From Christiangramia sp. (lineage in GTDB: Bacteria; Bacteroidota; Bacteroidia; Flavobacteriales; Flavobacteriaceae), in assembly GCF_029937855.1 (NCBI RefSeq), contig NZ_JAPYPC010000003.1:124001-188000 (forward strand): a stretch of 64,000 nucleotides of DNA, given 5' to 3'. Shown piece after piece: positions 36,985-45,049 of this stretch; the first letter of the stretch is position 1, and the number at the start of each line of letters is the position of its first letter. The notes beneath the pieces are model-generated. The model saw nothing but the letters and a program-made list of their open reading frames with translations, was not told the origin of the DNA and did not search any database. The position numbers and the translations under genes are program-made.

Positions 36985-38679
36985 ATGAAATTGAATGTAG
37001 CTTTAAAAGCCGTTATTGCTGTAATTTGTGGCGTTAGCTTACTAAGCTGTAATAAATCCAACAATTACAAAAATACCTCTCGCGCTACCGGTTGGGACAT
37101 TAATTCTGACGAAGGTGGCTTTCAGTATAATTCTGATTATAAAGAGCAGGAAGCTGCTCCCGGATTAGTATTTGTAGAAGGAGGAACTTACACTATGGGA
37201 CGTGTTCAGGATGATCCTATGCACGACTGGAACAACACCCCAACGCAACAGCATGTACAGTCGTTCTATATGGACGAAACCGAGGTCACCAATAAAATGT
37301 ACCTCGAGTATCTGGATTGGTTAAGACGTGTCTTCCCGCCTAGCGAAGAAAATTACAAGAATATATATAATGGAGCTCTCCCAGATACGTTGGTTTGGAG
37401 AAACCGCCTGGGTTATAACGAGACTATGGTAACTAATTACCTACGTCACCCTGCTTATGCTGAATATCCTGTGGTTGGAGTTAGTTGGATACAAGCTGTG
37501 GAATTCAGTAAATGGAGAACCGACCGAGTGAATGAATATCGTTTAGAAGATGAAGGCTTCATTAAAGAAAGTGCACACTTAACAGACGTAGATGCGTCTT
37601 CCACTTTTAACACCGAAACCTATATCCACACGCCAAGCAAAGCTTATGGAGGCAACACCGAAATTAGTCAGGGTGGAGATGAGTCGCAAGACAGATTAAG
37701 TGAAACTAATGAGGCTGGAAACCCGGTTAAGAAAGTATACCCAGGGCGAGAAAGCGGTCTTATATATCCAGAATACAGACTTCCAACAGAAGCAGAATGG
37801 GAGTACGCGGCACTTGGATTGGTGGGAATTAGAAATTACAACACTTACCGTGGTAGAAAAAAATATCCATGGGATGGGCAATATACCAGAAATGGTGATG
37901 TTAAGAAAATGGGTGATCAGTTAGCCAACTTTAAACAGGGGGATGGAGATTACGGCGGAATTGCCGGATGGAGTGATGATGGCGCTGATATTACCGCTGA
38001 AGTTAAAACTTACGAACCTAATGATTATGGCCTTTATGATATGGCCGGTAACGTAGCTGAATGGGTTGCTGATGTTTACAGACCTATCGTTGATGATGAA
38101 TTTAATGACTTTAATTATTATCGTGGAAATGTGTATACTAAACACGCTATCAATGAAGATGGGACTGTAAAAGTTGTAGGAACAGACGACATAGTTTATG
38201 ACACTCTAAGCAACGGAAAACTTGTAGCAAGAAATTTACCTGGAGAAATTGCCCAGGTGCCGGTTACTCAGGAAGATACTTACATGAGAACCAATTTTAC
38301 CGAAAGTGATCAAAGGGATTTCCGTGATGGAGATAAAAGCTCCAGTAGATATTACCAGCCTTTCCAGGAAGTAGAGGAGGATCCTGCTAAAAGAATGTAT
38401 AATTCCCCAACCTATGATAATTTCACGTATGCCGATAGTAGCGCAGAAGGTGAAATCACTGAAAGAGGTTACGATAAAGAAAAAAGAACTACGTTAATAA
38501 GTAATGAAGTTAGGGTTTATAAAGGAGGTAGCTGGAGAGACAGAGCCTATTGGTTAGATCCCGCACAGCGTCGCTATTTCCCACAGGATATGGCCACAGA
38601 TTATATTGGTTTTAGAAACGCCATGTCCAGAGTAGGCTCAAAATCACTGGATAAAAATAAAACAGCCAGAAGCAACTAA
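36985..38679 (+). CDS. gldJ: Gliding motility lipoprotein GldJ
   Basis: A 564-residue lipoprotein of the type IX secretion/gliding core. The ATG at 36985 follows the strong site AGAAGGGAA and gives a proper lipoprotein signal ending GVSLLSC (Cys23). The rest is a formylglycine-generating-enzyme-like (sulfatase-modifying factor) fold, with FVEGGTYTMGRVQDDPM early, MDETEVTNKMYLEYLDW, YRLPTEAEWEYAALG and the closing VYKGGSWRDRAYWL. Catalytic Cys of the true enzymes are not evident, as expected for GldJ. murF follows after a terminator. Confidence 0.94.
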   Translation: MKLNVALKAVIAVICGVSLLSCNKSNNYKNTSRATGWDINSDEGGFQYNSDYKEQEAAPGLVFVEGGTYTMGRVQDDPMHDWNNTPTQQHVQSFYMDETEVTNKMYLEYLDWLRRVFPPSEENYKNIYNGALPDTLVWRNRLGYNETMVTNYLRHPAYAEYPVVGVSWIQAVEFSKWRTDRVNEYRLEDEGFIKESAHLTDVDASSTFNTETYIHTPSKAYGGNTEISQGGDESQDRLSETNEAGNPVKKVYPGRESGLIYPEYRLPTEAEWEYAALGLVGIRNYNTYRGRKKYPWDGQYTRNGDVKKMGDQLANFKQGDGDYGGIAGWSDDGADITAEVKTYEPNDYGLYDMAGNVAEWVADVYRPIVDDEFNDFNYYRGNVYTKHAINEDGTVKVVGTDDIVYDTLSNGKLVARNLPGEIAQVPVTQEDTYMRTNFTESDQRDFRDGDKSSSRYYQPFQEVEEDPAKRMYNSPTYDNFTYADSSAEGEITERGYDKEKRTTLISNEVRVYKGGSWRDRAYWLDPAQRRYFPQDMATDYIGFRNAMSRVGSKSLDKNKTARSN

Positions 38680-38705
38680 TTTGCTTAGTTCCATAAAATA
38701 AACTT

Positions 38706-38734
38706 AAAGCCCTAATTTGTTTAGGGCTTTTTTT
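38706..38734 (+). terminator. Rho-independent terminator after gldJ
   Basis: A 10-bp stem AAAGCCCTAA / TTAGGGCTTT with a 5-base loop and a following T-run, 26 bases after gldJ and only 13 bases before the murF start. Confidence 0.85.
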
Positions 38735-38747
38735 ATAGATTTAATTT

Positions 38748-40040
38748 ATGAATACAGCTCGACTACATCAACGATTTTTACTTTGTTCTGGCGCCAATAC
38801 AGATACTAGAGAAATAAGAAAAGACAGTATGTTTTTTGCCCTGAAGGGTACAAACTTCAATGGGAATGAATTTGCGGAAAATGCGCTTAAAAAAGGTGCC
38901 CGCTATGTTGTGGTAGATGATAAAAAATATGCGAAAAAAGAAGAGCATTATATACTGGTAAAAAATGCTCTGGAAGCTCTTCAGAAATTAGCAACTTTCC
39001 ATCGAAATTATCTAAATATCCCTATCCTGGCGATTACCGGGAGCAATGGCAAAACTACTACGAAAGAATTAGTGAATACTGTGCTTTCCAGAAAATTTAG
39101 AACTATGGCCACCAGGGGTAATTTAAACAACCATATTGGAGTCCCGCTTACTTTATTAAGTATGGACAATCAAACGGAATTTGGAATTGTGGAAATGGGC
39201 GCAAACCATCCTTTTGAAATAGAACACCTGTGTACTATCGCTAATCCCGATTATGGTTACATCACGAATTTCGGGAAAGCACACTTAGAAGGCTTCGGAA
39301 GTATAGACGGAGTAATTAAAGCAAAAACCGAACTTTATAAAAGTCTGCAAGAAAGACATAAATTAATTTTTATTAATATCGATGATGAAATCCAAAGGAG
39401 ACATCATAATTATAGCCATACCTTTAGCTTTGGGGAAAGCAAGCTTGCTGATGTTTGCATAGAATACAAAACAGGTTTACCCAATGCCCAGTTAACTTTT
39501 AATAAGACCGACTTTAAAAGCAACTTAAGCGGATCTTATAATGCCAAAAATATGGCAGCCGCATTATGTATAGGTCTTTATTTTAAGGTGGAGTTCAAAC
39601 AAATTCAGGATGCAATACAGCACTACGCTCCAGACAATAATCGATCTCAGATGATCGAAACCGAAACTAATACGATCATCATGGATGCTTATAATGCTAA
39701 CCCCACAAGCATGCATGCCGCACTTGAAAATTTTAGTCAGCTTAAGACGAATAAACAAAAAATTGCCATCCTAGGAGATATGTTTGAATTAGGCACTTCT
39801 GCTGAAACAGAACATCAGGTGATTGCAAACTATGTTCAAAACAGTGATTTTTCGGAGGTTTATTTGCTTGGAGACAATTTCAAGAATACAAAAACAAGTA
39901 GTAATTTCATCTTTAAGTTTAAGTCAATGGAAAGTCTACAAAACCACTTAAAAGAATCCGACTTCCAAAATTGCTATTTTCTTATCAAAGGTTCCAGAGG
40001 AATGACACTTGAAAGAGTCCTTGATTCTATTAAAAAATAA
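38748..40040 (+). CDS. murF: UDP-MurNAc-tripeptide--D-Ala-D-Ala ligase
   Basis: A 430-residue Mur ligase that adds D-Ala-D-Ala to the peptidoglycan precursor. The N-terminal domain has TDTREIRKDSMFFALKG; the ATP loop AITGSNGKTTTKELV lies near residue 103; NYGYITNFGKAHLEGFGS and DAYNANPTSMHAALENF follow in normal order. It starts 13 bases after the gldJ terminator, so it needs read-through or a promoter within the gldJ end. The pairing with gldJ is common in Flavobacteriia. Confidence 0.95.
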   Translation: MNTARLHQRFLLCSGANTDTREIRKDSMFFALKGTNFNGNEFAENALKKGARYVVVDDKKYAKKEEHYILVKNALEALQKLATFHRNYLNIPILAITGSNGKTTTKELVNTVLSRKFRTMATRGNLNNHIGVPLTLLSMDNQTEFGIVEMGANHPFEIEHLCTIANPDYGYITNFGKAHLEGFGSIDGVIKAKTELYKSLQERHKLIFINIDDEIQRRHHNYSHTFSFGESKLADVCIEYKTGLPNAQLTFNKTDFKSNLSGSYNAKNMAAALCIGLYFKVEFKQIQDAIQHYAPDNNRSQMIETETNTIIMDAYNANPTSMHAALENFSQLKTNKQKIAILGDMFELGTSAETEHQVIANYVQNSDFSEVYLLGDNFKNTKTSSNFIFKFKSMESLQNHLKESDFQNCYFLIKGSRGMTLERVLDSIKK

Positions 40041-40361
40041 TTTACTTCAGGTTTTAAACTTTTCAGTATAAATCAAACTTTAGTTTTAATTCAAATTTCT
40101 TATACCGACTATCCCTGAGGTAAGCCGTAGGGGTATGTCGCCGTACCGCTAATTATCGGTGTGATTTTGGCCTCCCCAGCCAAAAACCGATTTTTTTTAT
40201 TTTCCCTCACCCGGAACTGCAAAAAAAGCAGTTCCGACCTCTCTCAAAGAAGATATGAAACGGAAGCCCCGATGCAGAGCCGTTGGAGAATTTTAAAATT
40301 TGAAAACCTATAACTGGGAGAGTAAAATAAGCAATGACAAATTAAATTTACAAATATTCCC
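40041..40361. other. Gene-free stretch with ordered hairpins after murF
   Basis: No reading frame is credible. It holds three stems in order: 40106-40140 (CGAC + TATCCCT paired with AGGGGTA + GTCG, one bulged T), 40155-40191 (ATCGGT/ACCGAT enclosing TTTTGGC/GCCAAAA, then eight T), and 40212-40234 (GGAACTGC/GCAGTTCC). The last part resembles dispersed intergenic repeats of this group; a fragment like its CCCTCACCCGGAA occurs near 8957. Confidence 0.55.
40155..40198 (+). terminator. Two-level hairpin terminator downstream of murF
   Basis: Outer stem ATCGGT/ACCGAT, inner stem TTTTGGC/GCCAAAA with loop CTCCCCA, followed by eight T. It lies 115 bases after murF. Confidence 0.7.
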
Positions 40362-41750
40362 CTATTTACTCATCTCAGTAAAATGCTTATAAAACCACGG
40401 AATTGTCTCAATTCCTTTCAGGTAATTCCAGACTCCGAAGTGCTCATTCGGCGAATGTATCGCATCAGTATCCAATCCGAAGCCCATTAAAATGATTTTG
40501 CTGTCCAGTTCTTTTTCAAACAACGACACAATTGGTATACTCCCACCGCTCCTTTGCGGAATTGGTGTTTTACCAAAAGTTTCTTCATAAGCTTTACTCG
40601 CCGCCTGGTAACCAATAGTATCTATGGGAGTAACATAAGGATATCCCCCGTGATGTGGCTTCACTTCTACTTTTACTGAATCTGGCGCCAGACTTTCAAA
40701 ATGTTTTTTGAATAATTCTGTGATCTCTTTCCAATCCTGATTTGGCACCAGTCGCATGGAAATCTTAGCATATGCTTTTGAAGGAAGTACTGTCTTGGCC
40801 CCTTCACCTATATAACCTCCCCACATTCCATTTACGTCCAGCGTTGGCCTTATGGAACCTCTTTCTAAAGTAGAATATCCTTTTTCCCCATGAACATCAT
40901 TGATATCCAGCTTTTCCTTATAATCTTCCAAGCTAAAAGGAGCTTCAGCCATTTTAGATCTTTCTTCATCGCTGAGATTTTCCACGTTATCGTAAAATCC
41001 AGGAATGGTAATATGATTATTTTCATTGGTGAGCTTAGCGATCATCTGGCTTAAAATATTCAATGGATTTGCCACCGCACCTCCATAAAGACCTGAATGC
41101 AAGTCACGGTTGGCACCGGTCACCTCAACTTCCACATAAGACAGTCCGCGAAGTCCTGTCGTTATAGAAGGTGTGTCCTTAGAGATCATTCCGGTATCTG
41201 AAATAAGAATAACATCATTCTGAAGTCTTTCTCTATTCTCTTTGATCCACCATTCCAGATGCTCACTCCCTACTTCTTCTTCTCCTTCGATCATAAACTT
41301 CACATTACAGGGAAGCTCATTATTTCGGGTCATATATTCCATCGCTTTCACGTGCATAAACATTTGTCCTTTATCATCACAGGAACCTCTCGCGAATATC
41401 GCACCTTCAGGATGGATCTTTGTTTCTTTGATCACAGGTTCAAAAGGTGGTGAATCCCAAAGGTCCAACGGATCTGGGGGCTGCACGTCATAATGTCCAT
41501 AAACCAGTACTGTAGGTAGGTTTTTATCGATGATTTTTTCGGCATATACTACCGGATGACCGGGAGTTTCTGAAACTTCTGCTATATCACAATCTGCTTT
41601 CAGCAGACTTTCTTTTACCGCTTCTGCAGCTTTTAGCATATCGCCTTTATAGGCAGGATCGGCTGAAATTGAAGGGATCTTTAGCAGATCTACCAGTTCA
41701 TCCAAAAATCTATCTTTATTCGTATCTAAGTATTTCTTTATTGAATCCAT
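40362..41750 (-). CDS. M20 family dipeptidase
   Basis: A 462-residue cytoplasmic metallopeptidase of the M20 (PepV/CNDP-like) group. Zinc sites appear in VYGHYDVQPPDP, ARGSCDDKGQMFMH and MIEGEEEVGSEHL; the lid domain carries NRDLHSGLYGGAVANP; the final His is in DAIHSPNEHFGVWNY. It probably hydrolyses dipeptides or acyl-amino acids. It is a single gene with no signal peptide. Confidence 0.92.
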   Translation of the reverse strand: MDSIKKYLDTNKDRFLDELVDLLKIPSISADPAYKGDMLKAAEAVKESLLKADCDIAEVSETPGHPVVYAEKIIDKNLPTVLVYGHYDVQPPDPLDLWDSPPFEPVIKETKIHPEGAIFARGSCDDKGQMFMHVKAMEYMTRNNELPCNVKFMIEGEEEVGSEHLEWWIKENRERLQNDVILISDTGMISKDTPSITTGLRGLSYVEVEVTGANRDLHSGLYGGAVANPLNILSQMIAKLTNENNHITIPGFYDNVENLSDEERSKMAEAPFSLEDYKEKLDINDVHGEKGYSTLERGSIRPTLDVNGMWGGYIGEGAKTVLPSKAYAKISMRLVPNQDWKEITELFKKHFESLAPDSVKVEVKPHHGGYPYVTPIDTIGYQAASKAYEETFGKTPIPQRSGGSIPIVSLFEKELDSKIILMGFGLDTDAIHSPNEHFGVWNYLKGIETIPWFYKHFTEMSK

Positions 41751-41962
41751 GAATTATTTTTCAAATGTGCGTAAAGTTACTAAGTTATAATTGGAAATCT
41801 ATAAAGCTTTTATTTACTGTTTCCAAAACTCAACCTAAACCTTTTCAATTTATCGAAAAAAAATTATAATCTGTTTGAACACTGGAATCAAGTCCTGAAA
41901 GACGCATATTTTATCCCGTTAAAATTATTCAGAAAAAAAATTAATATTTTTGTCTAACATTA
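41751..41962. other. AT-rich spacer before the tRNA promoter
   Basis: Part of a 304-base gene-free interval between the M20 gene and tRNA-Leu. I see only weak -7 like boxes (for example TATTTTTG at 41945-41952) and no coding potential. Confidence 0.5.
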
Positions 41963-41992
41963 TTTGAAATTTAAAAACAATAATTATATTTG
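41963..41992 (+). promoter_or_regulatory. Promoter of tRNA-Leu
   Basis: TTTG at 41963-41966, an 18-base spacer, and TATATTTG at 41985-41992 match both halves of the Bacteroidota promoter (TTTG, TAnnTTTG) exactly. The tRNA begins about 60 bases downstream. Confidence 0.75.
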
Positions 41993-42054
41993 CACCCGCT
42001 TAAGTAATTAAGCAGGGAATCACAACGAGTCCTAAGTGTTGTGAAACTTTAAAT

Positions 42055-42139
42055 GCGGGCGTGGTGGAATTGGTAGACACGCTAGACTTAGGATCTAGTG
42101 CAGCAATGTGTGGAGGTTCGAGTCCTCTCGCCCGCACCA
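42055..42139 (+). tRNA. tRNA-Leu (anticodon UAG), target of the mobile element
   Basis: Acceptor arms GCGGGCG and CGCCCGC pair fully; the anticodon stem CTAGA/TCTAG encloses loop CTTAGGA with anticodon TAG, which reads CUN leucine codons. A T arm with GGTTCGAGTCC and an encoded CCA are present, with the long variable arm of a leucine tRNA. The segment from the anticodon loop to the 3' end has a second diverged copy at 56514-56564, marking this gene as the integration site: its 5' half is host sequence and its 3' half was probably supplied by the element. Confidence 0.95.
42086..42101 (+). repeat. Left attachment core (attL) in the tRNA anticodon arm
   Basis: The 16 bases ACTTAGGATCTAGTGC are identical to 56514-56529. 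Similarity to the right copy continues with a few mismatches through the tRNA end and its terminator. Confidence 0.85.
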
Positions 42140-42143
42140 AACG

Positions 42144-42174
42144 AAAAGCCGACTTTAACGAGTCGGCTTTTTTT
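42144..42174 (+). terminator. Terminator of tRNA-Leu
   Basis: An 11-bp stem AAAAGCCGACT / AGTCGGCTTTT with a 6-base loop and a T-run. A near copy lies at 56574 behind the displaced tRNA fragment. Confidence 0.85.
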
Positions 42175-42179
42175 ATGTG

Positions 42180-42198
42180 GGTAACACCGAGGTAACAC
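42180..42198 (+). repeat. Paired GGTAACAC boxes, left end of the element
   Basis: GGTAACAC at 42180-42187 and 42191-42198, separated by three bases, so one helical turn apart. The same pair with the same spacing and orientation occurs at 56390-56408. They are likely arm-type integrase binding sites. Confidence 0.6.
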
Positions 42199-42295
42199 TT
42201 TATGTTAAAGTTTAACAAAAAAGCATATCATCCCGGCATATCTTAAATAACTGAACGATTCAGTATTATATGATGCCAGTTAACTTTTGCTCTAA

Positions 42296-43660
42296 TTACT
42301 GATTTAAGCCATAATTTTTCACGAAGAATTCAACATATTTTGGAAGTTGTGTACCCAGGTAATAAGGTAAATTCATCAATAAATAAGGTGTTCCGTCCAG
42401 GGTTTTATCTTCTTCAATTTTAAAGTTACCCCCATATATTCTTATAGTATAAGGGTGGTTTGCCCTTATTGTAAATTGATGTAATGATTTTAAAGTGCCT
42501 TTTGCTCCGGATTTTATTTCTATAGGAATCACTTTATCTTCATAAGGATATACCAAATCAACTTCAGAAGATGCCTGGTTTTTCTCCCTTACCCAAAAAT
42601 TTGGTTTTGCGTTTGTTATGGTATTCAATGAAATCAACTCCTGAGTAATTAAATGTGGAATTATAGCTCCTTTAAAGGAATTGCTAAGATCTTCCATTCC
42701 CAACATTTGCGCTTGAATTCCAAGGGCGTGATTTATCAATCCCGTATCCAGAAATTGAAGCCTAGGAGACTTTTTTAAATTTGATTTTATGGGATTCTCT
42801 GTATCTGTAGTAGGATAAATAAGCTGAATTATTTTGGCATCATCTAAATTGCGCATAGCTTCCCCAACTTCTCTTGATCTATAGTTGGAATTTCCAAAAT
42901 TCTGAAATTTGATACGTTCATCTACATATAAGTGAGCTACTTCCATGATATGTTTTATTACACGCCTTTCTGTAGCATTCGAAGTGTATTTTTCCACATC
43001 GTTTCTATAAGTACTCCAAATACTTTCATAGACTTTAGGCAGGTCGGCCAAACTTTTGGTTTTTAGATCGGCTTTGACCACTTCTGGCATACCACCTATA
43101 ATAGCATATCTATGAAATAGATCCATCAGAGTAGTATGGGCATAAGGCTTTATTGGAATAGTATTTAGTTGGTCTAACGCTGTTTCGTGTTCTAAAGCTT
43201 TTAAATATTCAGCAAAATTCAACGGGTAGAGATATAAATATTCAATACGGCCTACGGGAAAACTTTTTACATCTTTTATGGCAAACTCAAGCAAAGAACC
43301 AGCTGCAATAACATGCAATTGAGGTTTGTCCTCGTAGAAATATCGTAGTAATTGGATAGCTTTGGGCAACTCCTGAATTTCATCTATAAATAAAAGGGTG
43401 TCGTTTAAATCCCGAACAGATATATTATTGGTCAGGAACAGAGCTTCGACAATTGTTTCAACATCATCATGTTCTTCAAATACCCTTTTATCTGCAGACT
43501 TCTCCAAATTTAAAAAAATAGAATTCTTATATTTTTTTGCAAAGTCCTGGACTAATGTAGTTTTACCTACTTGTCTTGCGCCTCTAATTACCAAGGGCTT
43601 CTTGTCGGAATTTTTCTTCCAATTCTCTAGATGACCGGTTATATGTCTCTGGAAATTCAT
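42296..43660 (-). CDS. AAA ATPase with DUF4143 C-terminal domain
   Basis: A 454-residue ATPase. Walker A GARQVGKTT is at 27-35 and Walker B LLFIDEIQEL at 89-98; the C-terminal DUF4143 region holds NFWVREKNQASSEVDLVY, a nuclease-like EVDLV strand followed by PIEIKSG. Such proteins are common in mobile and accessory DNA of Bacteroidota; their job is not settled, and defence or toxin-like roles have been proposed. Three 33-bp-spaced repeats lie just upstream and probably control it. It is the leftmost gene of the element. Confidence 0.88.
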   Translation of the reverse strand: MNFQRHITGHLENWKKNSDKKPLVIRGARQVGKTTLVQDFAKKYKNSIFLNLEKSADKRVFEEHDDVETIVEALFLTNNISVRDLNDTLLFIDEIQELPKAIQLLRYFYEDKPQLHVIAAGSLLEFAIKDVKSFPVGRIEYLYLYPLNFAEYLKALEHETALDQLNTIPIKPYAHTTLMDLFHRYAIIGGMPEVVKADLKTKSLADLPKVYESIWSTYRNDVEKYTSNATERRVIKHIMEVAHLYVDERIKFQNFGNSNYRSREVGEAMRNLDDAKIIQLIYPTTDTENPIKSNLKKSPRLQFLDTGLINHALGIQAQMLGMEDLSNSFKGAIIPHLITQELISLNTITNAKPNFWVREKNQASSEVDLVYPYEDKVIPIEIKSGAKGTLKSLHQFTIRANHPYTIRIYGGNFKIEEDKTLDGTPYLLMNLPYYLGTQLPKYVEFFVKNYGLNQ

Positions 43661-44352
43661 TTTATTTTGTTATATAATAAGGGTAAATATATAATTATAT
43701 TGTAACAAAATAAGGGTTATTTTAAATTTAATTTGTAATGAAATTAGGGTAATAGAAAAGACAGTGATTCAAATAAATTTTTGAAGAGGTCTAAAGGGGA
43801 AATCGGAAAGTATGCCAAAATTTGAGCAGAATGCAAAAACACTAAAACAATGTTTAAGAACCGTAAGTAATTTTCTTATCCCCGAATTGTTATTTATTCT
43901 TTTCAAGCTTAAATATTTTCGGATGTTTAAAATTGAACCAGTATGAAAACTTGAAGACGATAAGAGCTTTGTGTCAGCCATTTTGGCTATCTCAATTTAC
44001 AGGTTTCTGAATCAAGTTCGGTTTCCATGGTATAATGTTAAAATTTATACTCTTCGAGACATGTTGTTATTGCATTTTTATCTTCTATAACTATAAGGGC
44101 AGCCCATTAGTTAATCCTTCTTCTATACTAAATAAAGAATTGGCTTCAAGGTACCCTCCTATGGTTACCGGTGTCTTGTTTCAGAACCATAATTCAAATA
44201 ATTTAGACATACAAATAACTAGAGTATGTGAGGTATGAAGTCCCTATTCTTTTTTCTTTATTGGAAATAGAAAAGAACAATAAGCGCATTCATTTGAAAA
44301 AAACTTCAATAAAATAAATCAAAATAAACTAAATCTTAAAAAAGTATTATTT
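43661..44352. other. Gene-poor interval with an operator array at its left end
   Basis: A 692-base AT-rich stretch. The first 100 bases hold the three-unit repeat array. Beyond it, two short frames (43769-43981 minus, 44035-44238 plus) show no family resemblance, no ribosome site and biased composition; I do not count them as genes. The rest shows nothing recognisable. Confidence 0.5.
43665..43753 (-). repeat. Three direct repeats of 33-bp period upstream of the AAA gene
   Basis: Units of about 23 bases with consensus TTTGTAAnAAAATAAGGGTwAT; the GGG triplets lie at 43681, 43714 and 43747, exactly 33 bases apart, about three helical turns. The first unit begins 5 bases upstream of the ATPase start codon, so the array covers its promoter. 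It looks like a cooperative operator. Confidence 0.7.
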
Positions 44353-44448
44353 CTATTTCAAATTTTCTTTAGCCAATTTTCCTTTGTCTCTAGTAGGATA
44401 AAAAGAAAATTCTATTCCATCTTCCATTACCTTAGCAATGGTTCTCAT
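44353..44448 (-). CDS. Possible 31-residue protein coupled to the DoxX gene
   Basis: The frame starts at ATG 44448, overlaps the last 17 bases of the DoxX gene in another frame and reads MRTIAKVMEDGIEFSFYPTR and then DKGKLAKENLK. Composition is protein-like and charged, and the overlap would allow translational coupling. No family is recognised. It may also be chance. Confidence 0.3.
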   Translation of the reverse strand: MRTIAKVMEDGIEFSFYPTRDKGKLAKENLK

Positions 44449-44905
44449 TTTCCTTTTTTTCCTTCAATGCGGAAGTACTAATTACCAGCATTGAGCTAAC
44501 AATTATTATATTTTTTAGAATGTACTGGCCAACCAGGGTGAATGTTAACTCTGGAAAAAGCAGCAAAGGAGTAAAAGTTCCAGCTATATGCAATAGTACT
44601 AATGCAATGGTAAGCGGTCTAAGGATATTAAGGAGCAGAAGAAAACCTATAGCGGTCTCCCACAACGCCAACAGAATCATGGACAGCTCTGGAGAGAGTA
44701 GCCCAAATGTTAATGTATGAACGGTTGTAGTAGCCAAATCTTCGGCAGGACTTAGATTAGGGAAAAATTTTAGTATTCCAAATAAGCAATATATGAGACC
44801 AATACTTATGCGCAATAGGAACGTTCCCTGAAGTCCAATCCAGCATTCGATCTTTTCTCTCATATTTTGTAACGGTATTGTGATTGGCTCCTTATTATAT
44901 TTCAT
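44432..44905 (-). CDS. DoxX-like membrane protein
   Basis: A 157-residue protein with four hydrophobic helices, matching the DoxX/DoxD family: LLRISIGLIYCLFGILKFFP, then LLALWETAIGFLLLLNIL and ALVLLHIAGTFTPLLLFP. Family members are membrane subunits linked to redox or sulfur chemistry in a few cases, but most are uncharacterised. It lies between the AAA ATPase and the TonB receptor inside the mobile element, 144 bases after the receptor gene on the same strand. Confidence 0.8.
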   Translation of the reverse strand: MKYNKEPITIPLQNMREKIECWIGLQGTFLLRISIGLIYCLFGILKFFPNLSPAEDLATTTVHTLTFGLLSPELSMILLALWETAIGFLLLLNILRPLTIALVLLHIAGTFTPLLLFPELTFTLVGQYILKNIIIVSSMLVISTSALKEKKENENHC

Positions 44906-45049
44906 TTGAATGTGCTTTTAAGCAGTCTGATTTATACCTCTCATCCTAAGTAGTTTTCTCTTAATCAAGAAACATTTCTAAAGAAGGAGGCTTGGTTTGG
45001 GATATCCCAATCAATTTTTATTTATTATTTCAACAGGTTATAGAAGTAT

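Noticed and set aside
42000-42218. Minus-strand frame of 72 codons across the tRNA-Leu gene
   Set aside because: It is the antisense of a tRNA and its terminator; the text RARGLEPPHIAALDPKSS is a well-known artefact of leucine tRNA genes.
43769-43981. 70-codon minus-strand frame in the gap before the DoxX gene
   Set aside because: No family resemblance, no plausible ribosome site, and low-complexity Ser/Phe composition.
44035-44238. 67-codon plus-strand frame in the same gap
   Set aside because: Random composition, no neighbours on that strand.
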